Assembly: GCA_035771165.1 (NCBI GenBank)
Contig: JAWNZC010000408.1
Span: 2,294,001-2,358,000, forward strand
Direction of reading: 5' to 3'
Source of the DNA: Paragorgia papillata
Taxonomy: Eukaryota; Cnidaria; Anthozoa; Scleralcyonacea; Coralliidae
DNA length: 64,000 nucleotides
The notes below the pieces were generated by a model that saw nothing but the letters and a program-made list of their open reading frames with translations, was not told the origin of the DNA and did no database searches. The number at the start of each line of letters is the position of its first letter. The first letter of the stretch is position 1. A program made the translations under genes and the position numbers. Below, in pieces: positions 55,949-64,000 of the stretch.

Positions 55949-57267
55949 TACAGGTGTATGTACCACAGAATACCACAGTACCACAGAATACCAGTTTGTT
56001 TATTTCTTTTATAAAATTTGGCGGAAACATGCCATATACTGTATTTTTGTGAATATGTATTAATTTTAGTCTAAACGAACATATAAAAACCAAAAAAGGG
56101 TATTACCAAATCAATTCTTAAAAATAATCTGGTTTAACAAGAAATAAAATTCTATGTTTTTTATAATTTTTTCCTCTTAATGCCTATAAAACCCGAATTT
56201 TGAAATTAAGTTTGCAAACCAGCATAATTTAAGTTGCTCAATATGTCATAAATTAACCAACTGATTAGTACTACCACAATATATCTTTGAAAAATGGGAG
56301 TTACTATTTATTACATTGGATAACAATTTGACTGGTATTCTGTGGTACATCTACAGTAAATCAGCGTTAGCTGAATTGGACTACCATTTAAAGGGCTTCA
56401 TTTAAATCAGCGTTAGCTGAATTGGACTACAGTACCCTGTATAAATATAATTAAATAAATCAATCAATGTATCAAAATGTTGTTTTTCAACATCCTGTAG
56501 AAAGGCAGAAAATATGCATTGATATATTTACAGAAACTGAACAAAGAGTTTTTAATAAAATTCTTCAGATCTCTGCAACTAAACATGTCCAGTCAATCTT
56601 CTTTACAAGTTCGAACTGAGACTTGAGATTTTCATAACACAGAACTAAAAACTGTGTTGCCATCTTGCCTTGGATATTCAGCCTAAACTCGTACCCAGCC
56701 CCAGGATGATTTCTGATTTTTGGCCAAGGATCTGTTTTACTGTTTTAGTTGTTTAGCCTGATATCAGGCAGCTTAGCTAATAGAAAGAATAGGTAAAGTT
56801 AAATTAATGTTTTTCAATGCAACACAATACTATCACTATACAGGAATCACCCAGAGTAACCAGTTTTACTATCGGATAACTGTATTTTTCAAAATTACTG
56901 ATAAAAAAACTGGTATTCTGTAGTGATTTTAGTATTTACCTTTCACTTAAGTTAGCAATATCTTTTTACATCCAACAGTATTAGCACACAACATTACACA
57001 ACAAATTCTTGTACAATTTGATAAACCGTTCCTTACTTATTGTGTGTTTTCTGCACTGGTATTCTGTGGTACGTCAGGGTTTTTTCCATCAAATTTTCAA
57101 TTAATAAAAATAACAAAGTATATCAAATCTAGCCCAAAAACCCCCTGGGAAGAAAAAACACAGTGAAAAACTATCCGAAAAAATGTTAACATGCCATATT
57201 ATATGTATTTTACAAAAGATATGGAACATGTAAATTTGTGCGGTATTCTGTGGTACATACACCTGTA
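55949..57267. mobile_element. TA-flanked TIR element (about 1.3 kb)
   Basis: The ends are CAGGTGTATGTACCACAGAA and the complement ending GGTACATACACCTG, bounded by TA. The subterminal ACCACAGAATACC motif recurs inside in both orientations (55970, 56334, 56915, 57055). AAATCAGCGTTAGCTGAATT occurs twice (56360, 56405). No transposase was found. A TA target suggests a Tc1/mariner-type origin (inference). Confidence 0.78.
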
Positions 57268-57435
57268 CACAGTAAAAACAATAGCATGGTCTGTAGCTGT
57301 AAGTAAGGAGAGATCTGACAGCAAAAAACAAATTACAACAATTACTCTTTGCAGGTAATTCCTATTGTAACAAGTTAGTTTTTTTGTTTTTTTGTTAAAG
57401 TAATTGTAACAAATCACATTTTTAAGGACTTACTG

Positions 57436-57688
57436 CAATTTTCAGTTGAGCTTAGAGACAGGAAGTTTTATTGAAAAGTTTGATTATTTCACAATTTGAC
57501 ATGTTCCCATGGGAAATTTGCCGAATGCTTAATAAGCATTCTGATCACTAGAAATTAGGGTGTTGCCCAAATTAACTTTTAAATTTGCCTTTGACAACAT
57601 CTTAAATTGCCCCTCAGTGATAATGTTGAAATTAATATTCAAACTTTTCAATTATAAAACGTTCTGAGTCTAAGCTCAACCAAAAACC
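57436..57688. repeat. Imperfect inverted repeat of about 250 bp
   Basis: TTTTCAGTTGAGCTTAGA pairs with TCTAAGCTCAACCAAAAA, and GTTTTATTGAAAAGTTTGA with TCAAACTTTTCAATTATAAAAC. It is non-coding. Confidence 0.7.
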
Positions 57689-57889
57689 ACAGCAACTACA
57701 ATTTGTACTTTGTTACTCTTTCTGCAACATATTTTTTTGTACAATGTTTAATGCAGCATTGTATATACTGTACTGTAAGCCATGTGCATCCAGTGATTAG
57801 TGGTTGGTACCACAGTGGTCATTACTGCATCACCAGATAGTATTTGTGCCGTTACTAAATAACATAATTATTATTCAATTGTTTGACAC

Positions 57890-58191
57890 CATAGTCAATG
57901 GAGATCTGGTCTGGAAACTCGGCAAACTTCAAAGCGCCTATAATGAGCTGGGATTTTATGTTGAACCGTAGTACCTTACACCATGCACATCCTTTGTTTT
58001 AGGTTTATTAATACTTAAATAGCATGGTTGAGTGATTGAACTGAAACATTGCTATTGGACAATTCGTTCATTATACTAAAATACAATGTGTTCAGTGACT
58101 GTGCACCATGCACAAAAATGCATAAAGGCGAACAAAAAGATAGACCAAAGACTTTAGCTGAGTTTCCAGACCATTATTTCGATTGACTATG
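57890..58191. mobile_element. MITE, CATAGTC family (copy 3)
   Basis: The ends are CATAGTCAATGGAG and GATTGACTATG. A perfect 7-bp duplication TTGACAC flanks it (57883-57889, 58192-58198). It is about 110 bp downstream of the dehydrogenase stop and inverted relative to copy 1. It contains AATAAA on the - strand (near 58009) that could serve the dehydrogenase transcript; this is an inference. Confidence 0.88.
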
Positions 58192-58297
58192 TTGACACCT
58201 AATTTTGATGCTTTAGCTACGAGTTAAACATATATACTGGTGCTGTATGCAACCTCAATGTATCTGTTAGAAATATCTGGGATCTAAAAGGTTAACT

Positions 58298-59071
58298 TTA
58301 CCAAGGAAGGGTACTGCCATCATAATTAAGAAAACAACCATTCTTTGTTGTATCCAGTGAACCAATCACCTTCAACATACTTGGAACAGACTCAGCTGTA
58401 GTAAGTGGCGCTTTTTGACTCCCCATATCAGTTTGAACCCAGCCAGGGTGAATAGAAACCACTATGATTCCATCCTTGATCAGGTCCAAGCTTAATGATT
58501 TGGTTACCATATTCAAAGCAGCTTTTGAAGTGCGGTATGGCAATTTCATCTGAACCCCCTGAGACTGATTGAGCTCAATGGACGCCATGATTGTCGAAAT
58601 ATTAACAACCGCTGCCTGTGGCTGGGAAGATGGTTCCTTTACTGAACCTGCACGTTTCAACAGTGGAAGGAAAGCTTTCGTAATCATCAAGGGAGCAATG
58701 GTGTTGACTTCGTACGACGATTTCATGGCATCAACTGTGACATCGTGCCATGAAGTTTCGTTAGTTGCAAGTCCTGCATTGTTTATCAATAAGTTTAAGC
58801 CAGAGCCTGCCAACACGGCTTCCACTTTCTCGACCATTTTGGGCAATCGTTGGGTTGAAACATCTCTCACGTCCAACTCCAACAAGTTCAAGTTCGAGTT
58901 CTTCTCAGCTAACTCTGTCAGCTCTCGGGCATTGTCTGCTTTCAACGATCGACAAGTGGCAAATATATGTTTAGGAACAACAGGCAATTTTAGGATGTGC
59001 TTTACAAACGCCAACCCAATGCCACGATTACATCCAGTGATTAATACAGACGAACAAACCAATGACTCCAT
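58298..59071 (-). CDS. Short-chain dehydrogenase, C-factor/sniffer-like
   Basis: An uninterrupted 257-residue protein of classical SDR size, NAD(P)H-dependent oxidoreductase fold. It has the cofactor loop TGCNRGIG (residues 12-19), LDVRD (Asp 67), NNAG (97-100), Asn 123, NIST (157-160, catalytic Ser/Thr region), Y179 and K183 in YRTSK, and PGWVQTDMG (209-217). The NxSTIMASIE and PGWVQTDMG wording fits the C-factor/sniffer carbonyl-reductase group. The substrate is not known. The frame extends 26 codons upstream to 59149, but MESLVCSSVLITG at 59071 gives the usual start for the family. It appears cytosolic, without a signal peptide. The gene has no intron in the coding region and no lesion. 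Confidence 0.95.
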   Translation of the reverse strand: MESLVCSSVLITGCNRGIGLAFVKHILKLPVVPKHIFATCRSLKADNARELTELAEKNSNLNLLELDVRDVSTQRLPKMVEKVEAVLAGSGLNLLINNAGLATNETSWHDVTVDAMKSSYEVNTIAPLMITKAFLPLLKRAGSVKEPSSQPQAAVVNISTIMASIELNQSQGVQMKLPYRTSKAALNMVTKSLSLDLIKDGIIVVSIHPGWVQTDMGSQKAPLTTAESVPSMLKVIGSLDTTKNGCFLNYDGSTLPW

Positions 59072-59303
59072 TATATATTGAAACAAGGTCAGGCGTTCAC
59101 TCGGGCTACTGCAAAATCGCAGTGTACGTGGAGGACCGGAGGTATACAAATGTCAAAGTCCGTTTTTCTAGCTCTCTGATTGGGCGAGCGGTCCTCGCGT
59201 GACGCAATCTCGTTCCCACCCGAAGACTCACAGTCACAATAGAGGAGCGCGATTAATACTGACCTCAGGCTGTACTGACCTATACGGATTTCTACTACAC
59301 GTC
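59072..59303. other. 5' flank of the dehydrogenase gene
   Basis: In-frame codons to 59149 and then non-coding sequence. No TATA box or other element could be assigned with confidence. A CCAATCAGAG-like box (reverse of CTCTGATTGG, 59174) lies about 105 bp upstream of the chosen start. Confidence 0.4.
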
Positions 59304-59572
59304 TTTAACAATCCTGCAATATCTGGCATAGGGCTTGAACCACACCATTAACTACTGTACCCGCACTAGAGAGCCTAACAAGGACACAGTAATGTAACTA
59401 CGACCTTTGGAGGGTGTAGCTCCGTCGGAGAGGGTTTGCCCTAATAGCTGAGGAACAGTTTACAGGAACAGGCGATCCACCAAGACAGGTGCGGTCTTAT
59501 AGGTAGAGCAGCTCCAGGCAAGCCTAAACTCCCAACTAACTTGTAGCAATGTTGCCGAGAATTACCCTCTCC
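59304..59572. repeat. 269-bp direct repeat, copy 1
   Basis: Identical over its full length to 61976-62244. On the - strand it contains GTGGTTCAAGCCC, a B-box-like polymerase III motif. No TG...CA ends or shared target duplication were seen. Confidence 0.95.
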
Positions 59573-60225
59573 TAACAGAACTACTGTCACACATAAAGTG
59601 GAGAAGTAACTTACCAAATGATAATCAATGGTTCCGAAATTACCATACCGACCTGGACCTAAGAAAGCCACCAGGGGCCAACCAACAGAGAAATGGCGAA
59701 AGCTGCATTTGAACAACCAACATCCAGGTGACCATCAACGACCGGAACGTGTACGCAAAGCCAGAAGCAAAGGGCCACGCCTGCAACATAGACAAGCAAC
59801 AGACGGGCCCTTTCCAGAGCAGGTAGACAGGTACATAGCAAACAACGGCAAGCAACGAGCTGGACTTAAGAGCAGCTGAAGAGCCCAATAGACTCAAATA
59901 CACTAAGCAAAAACCAGATAAGCTGGTATTGTAAAGCACAAGCTACTACACATTACAGCACACTACGGCACATTTTCTCGGAGTAGCCAAGAACACACCC
60001 TACAAACTAAGTTATCACCCAGAGTAGCCGGGGAACAGACCAGATGTACTGGCGCGAAACAGAAACTACCAACAGCTAAGCACAAACAACTACCACTACA
60101 CAAAATTACAGCACACTACTGCACATTTTCTTGGAGTAGCCAAGAACACACCCTACATAAGTTATCACCCGGAGTAGCCGGGGAACAGACCAGATGTACT
60201 GGCGCGAAACACACAAGCGCACTGC
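59573..60225. repeat. T-poor region with a 110-bp duplication
   Basis: GGAGTAGCCAAGAACACACC and CAGATGTACTGGCGCGAAAC occur in two copies (about 59950-60063 and 60103-60210). Frames on either strand do not match known proteins. A strong splice-donor-like GGTAAGTTAC is on the - strand at about 59615. Confidence 0.7.
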
Positions 60226-60690
60226 GAGGACCCCCAACACGACTGTGCAACAGCGGGGGGGGCACAAATACAGACCCCCAACGTCATGTATGGCAAAGTC
60301 GCACAGTACGGACCCACACACACTAGCAGCAGGCCCCAGCTGAACTAGTAGACCCCCCACACGACTGTGCAACAGCAGGGGGCACAAATACAGACCCCCA
60401 ACGTCATGTATGGCAAAGTTGCACAGTACGGACCCACACACACTAGCAGCAGGCCAGAAGGCCACAGCTGAACTAGTAGACCCCCCACATGACTGTGCAA
60501 CAGCAGGGGGCACAAATACAGACCCCCAACGTCATGTATGGCAAAGTTGCACAGTACGGTCCCACACACACTAGCAGCAGGCCAGAAGGCCACAGCTGAA
60601 CTAGTAGACCCCCCACACGACTGTGCAACAGCAGGGGGCACAAATACAGACCCCCAACGTCTGTATGGCAACGTTGCACAGTACGGACCC
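60226..60690. repeat. Tandem array, period about 128 bp
   Basis: About 3.6 units starting GACCCCCCACACGACTGTGC, at 60226, 60351, 60479 and 60607, with a 25-bp size variation. Each unit contains CCCCAACGTCATGTATGGCA and ACACACTAGCAGCAGGCC. The long - strand frames follow the array and are not real genes. Confidence 0.92.
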
Positions 60691-61516
60691 GCACAACGAC
60701 ATCGCCAAAACAGTTAAAGAGACCCCCACACAACAGGGCAATGGCAGGGGAGCACAAGTACACTTCCCCATTGACAGTACGGCAGCAGAAAGCACAAAAC
60801 AGTCCCCAGCGACTGTACGACAGCAGTAAAGCACATCTACAGCCACCCACAACTGTAGTATAGCAAAGTAGCACAAAGGAGCCTCCCGCAACTGCAGCTG
60901 ACAGCAACTTAGCACAACGCAGATACCCAGCAACAGTATGACCGCGAGGCCCCGTAGGACAAAGGCAGACACCCATTTTACAGGAGGACAAAAGCAGTCA
61001 GCCAGGGTACCGTAGGACAAAGGCAGTCACCCAGGATAGAGGAGGACAAAGGCAGTCACCCAGGATAGAGGAGGACAAACACGGCCTCTGCAACTGAGGG
61101 ATAGTAAATATCCCCAATGCAAAGCGGATCCCCCGCAACTGTAAGACAGCAAGGAACATTAGCACAAATGCAGTCCCCCACCAGCAAGAAGAGTACAGCA
61201 AAGAAGCGCACAAGCAACCATGTAGCAACTGTACGACAGCAAGGTACATTAGCACAAATGCATTCCCCCCGCAACAATATGATAGCAAAGGTAGCATACA
61301 TGCGACCACCTAGCAAAGGCACGATAGCAAGGTACAAAGTACAAATGCAGTCCCCAGCAACAATATAATAGTAAAGTAGCGCACATGCAACCCCCAAGCA
61401 ACTGTACGATAGCCAGGTACAATAGCCTAAATGCAATCTCCCAGCAACAATATGATAGCAAAGTAGCACACCCGCAACCACCTAGCCGTAAGACAGCAAG
61501 GAACATTAGCACAAGC

Positions 61517-61548
<32 letters not shown>

Positions 61549-61975
61549 GCCAGCAACAATATGATGGCAAAGTAGCACACAAGCAACCACCCAGCATCTG
61601 TATGATTGCAAAGTAGTGCAAATGCAGTACCCGGCCCACAACTAGCCCCGCAAGGAACACAAATACCATCCCCGCAATGATTGCAGGCACAAGGGTCACC
61701 AGCAATACAAATCCTACTTGCACGCCCGAGCGAGCTCAAGCGAAGGAATGGCAACGGCTCAACCACTTGGACGCCTTAACACGGGGTGGGTGGGTGTTTG
61801 GTAGCGAAGTGTCACATACGGCAGTCAGTACACGAATGAGCTCTGAGCCACTACGCTCATTAACTTAGCCAAGGGGCTAGTGGATTTGATACCCCAAGTA
61901 GAACCCCCAAGGGACCTGTGGAACAACAACACATACACATCGCATGATGTTAATTATTTTTATTTCATAAATCCA
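60691..61975. repeat. Degenerate T-poor repeats with poly-C run
   Basis: Units built on GCAACAATATGATAGCAAAG and GCACAAATGCAGTCCCC recur roughly every 60-120 bp to about 61660. GGAGGACAAAGGCAGTCACC is triplicated at 60980-61080. A run of 29 C lies at 61520-61548. No gene. Confidence 0.85.
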
Positions 61976-62244
61976 TTTAACAATCCTGCAATATCTGGCA
62001 TAGGGCTTGAACCACACCATTAACTACTGTACCCGCACTAGAGAGCCTAACAAGGACACAGTAATGTAACTACGACCTTTGGAGGGTGTAGCTCCGTCGG
62101 AGAGGGTTTGCCCTAATAGCTGAGGAACAGTTTACAGGAACAGGCGATCCACCAAGACAGGTGCGGTCTTATAGGTAGAGCAGCTCCAGGCAAGCCTAAA
62201 CTCCCAACTAACTTGTAGCAATGTTGCCGAGAATTACCCTCTCC
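61976..62244. repeat. 269-bp direct repeat, copy 2
   Basis: Identical to 59304-59572, in the same orientation, 2672 bp away. The bases outside the repeats differ on both sides. Confidence 0.95.
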
Positions 62245-64000
62245 AACGACACCCTCCAGCTATGCTGGAGAAGGGATTCGAGGCACGAACCCTGCCCAAT
62301 GGCGTTTCTACAACCCAAAAACCTCGTGGTGAAACTGCCACACATGGACAACTGCGAATGTAACGACGAGAGGCACTGTTGGACCAAGAGAGTCTTATTT
62401 GGGAAGCCCGCTACAGCATGGGTCAGATACATCCGGCACCGCGACAAATATATGGGCAACGACACATGAGATGCAGCAGGAGAAAAAAGGGGGGGAGGGC
62501 AGCACGACATGGCACGGGCCAAGAGCTTGTTGAACACTTAGAACACCTACAAGCAGCCAGAATGGCAAAGCACGCAAGCACTAGCAATCCTAACCTATAA
62601 GCCACCCCCACAGGCATGGTAACTTAACCTACACACCCAGGTAGAGTGACAATGGTAACCAACCACCCGGTACGTGCCTCAGCAGTAGAGAGCAACCTAA
62701 GAGACGACCAGCGGCAAACCGCAGATGCAGAAGCTATGGACCCCCTAAGCGCATCAGCATCGCAAGCGTAAGACCCATCATACACCGCGGCAGGTGGGCC
62801 CAACAATGCAGCACGACCACAAATGTCACACATCAAGAGCCACAGCTAGCAAAATGTGGAAGTAACTCTTAAGCTAAAACACGGCGCGCGCCGCAATCAA
62901 GGTAACCTAAGACAAGAATCGCGCAGCAGCTCTAAGAACCACAGGTTCGTCACATGCAGAACTACAGTAACCGAAGACAAGTGAGCGGAGCAACCATTGT
63001 AAAGACAGACACGGCGGGTGTGGTAGTAGTACCACAACCAATGTGAAAGACCGCTGTGGTGGTAACCTAAGGTACGCACAGCAGCAAGTGTGACTTCACC
63101 CTGCCCAATGAAAAACAAACAGCAGCACTGGACCCAGTGGTGGTGGGGTAAGGGAACCCACCTAAAACAGCAAGTGCAGCGGGATAACCTAAGACACATC
63201 AGGTGCAGCAGCAAAACATACTATCTGGAACCCCCGGGAACGGTGGCAAGCAGGGACTGAGACTGGCGAGGCGCAAGACTTGGCGACAAGAAACAGGGGG
63301 GAGGGGGCAATGGAAGCACCAGAAACACATCCGGTGTGGCAGCCAATTAACCCACAAGACATAACCCACAAGACATAACCGTGTATGATCTTTGATCTGG
63401 CCATGAAGAAAGGCTGGTAGTAAACCCCGCAGCAGTACAGCATCTAGACAAAAAAACAATTAAGACCCGCATAATTCCAAACCCTGTAGGAACCATGCAA
63501 CAGTTAGCAGGCTGAAAGACGAAAAGGGTGAGCCCAGTGTGTAATACCCACTGTGGGAAAGGGGCTAGCATGGCCCAACATCTCAACTCGCAGCCCAAGA
63601 GTGAGGGAAGGCCTACAACACGTGCGGGCTCATAATGCAGATTGGCCCAGAACAGGAGGGGAGAATTAGCAACTTCCCAGCATGACACGCAGACCCAGGA
63701 CGCTTAGCCCACGAAAGCAGATAATAGCACAATAGCACAATCCTAGCACACAAGGCCGAAGCCACAAGCAAGCAAGCCCCAAGGCAAATAGACAAAAGGC
63801 GCCTGAATGGCCCCCAAAACAGCCTGAAAGCAAGGCCATAACAAGGCCTTCTTGCAGAAAGCGCTAGCGTCTGAACCACTAAAGTAGGCTGGCAATCTCG
63901 CACCCTACAATATCAAGTCGAGCAGCAAAACGAGCCAGAAACAGAGCTGCCCTAATGTGTGAAGAGCAAACAATACAGAGTTTAATATAAAATGCAACAC
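62245..64000. other. T-poor, repeat-like region without recognised gene
   Basis: GGTAACCTAAG-type motifs recur at about 62620, 62903, 63061 and 63184 with GCAGCAG nearby, which suggests a decayed tandem repeat. No protein family was recognised on either strand. Strong lack of T on the + strand continues to the window edge. Confidence 0.6.

Noticed and set aside
59072..59149. Upstream ATG at 59149 as the dehydrogenase start
   Set aside because: The extra 26 codons have no family counterpart; starting at 59071 places the cofactor loop at the usual distance from the N-terminus.
59441..61766. Cys/Val/Leu-rich frames on the - strand of the tandem arrays, as secreted or membrane proteins
   Set aside because: They follow the 128-bp and degenerate repeats, run in all three frames, and result from T-poor + strand composition. 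No family motif.
59304..62244. LTR retrotransposon with 269-bp LTRs
   Set aside because: No TG...CA ends, no shared target duplication, no primer site or polypurine tract, and no gag or pol between the repeats.

Overview
This is repeat-dense, AT-rich animal nuclear DNA, most likely from a cnidarian (probably an anthozoan). That placement is an inference from spliced genes with GT-AG introns, a Patched-family gene, KIAA1958/Crypton-type recombinase, THAP-DDE transposase, Ty3/gypsy and CR1/L2-like elements, and many short inverted-repeat transposons. Nothing bacterial was seen: no operons, ribosome binding sites or CRISPR.

Only two genes look intact and host-like. On the + strand, five exons between 735 and 15581 encode the C-terminal part of a Patched/NPC1-like membrane protein whose 5' exons lie left of the window. 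All five splice junctions keep frame, and its introns and 3' flank are packed with MITEs. On the - strand at 58298-59071 is an uninterrupted gene for a C-factor/sniffer-like short-chain dehydrogenase.

Everything else readable as protein is mobile and mostly broken: RecQ-like helicase fragments inside inverted-repeat elements (6.3 and 30.6 kb), a decayed CR1/L2-like retrotransposon (21.3-23.5 kb), a spliced but decayed Crypton-type tyrosine recombinase (23.6-25.3 kb, -), a THAP + DDE transposase of the Harbinger/ISL2EU type with four stops (34.8-36.5 kb, +), and a Ty3/gypsy element.

The most striking structure is a 16.5-kb set of nested elements at 37569-54058. It is a - strand gypsy element with nearly identical 144/147-bp LTRs and a GTAAT target duplication. 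Its gag is cut twice. One insertion (41390-47459) has an 8-bp duplication CATGGTTT, sits in the middle of the first CCHC zinc knuckle, and carries a cysteine-rich KDZ/HMGXB3-like gene, a 437-bp MITE and a 1.9-kb foldback element with a 9-bp duplication. The other (47681-53800) has CAACTCGGCCC-rich ends, replaces most of gag, and contains another element with ~660-bp inverted repeats.

The right end (59.3-64 kb) has no recognisable gene. It holds two identical 269-bp direct repeats 2672 bp apart, a ~128-bp tandem array and degenerate repeats, all strongly T-poor on the + strand. Across the window, target-duplication length sorts elements into types: TTAA, TAA/TTA, TA, 5 bp, 7 bp, 8 bp and 9 bp.
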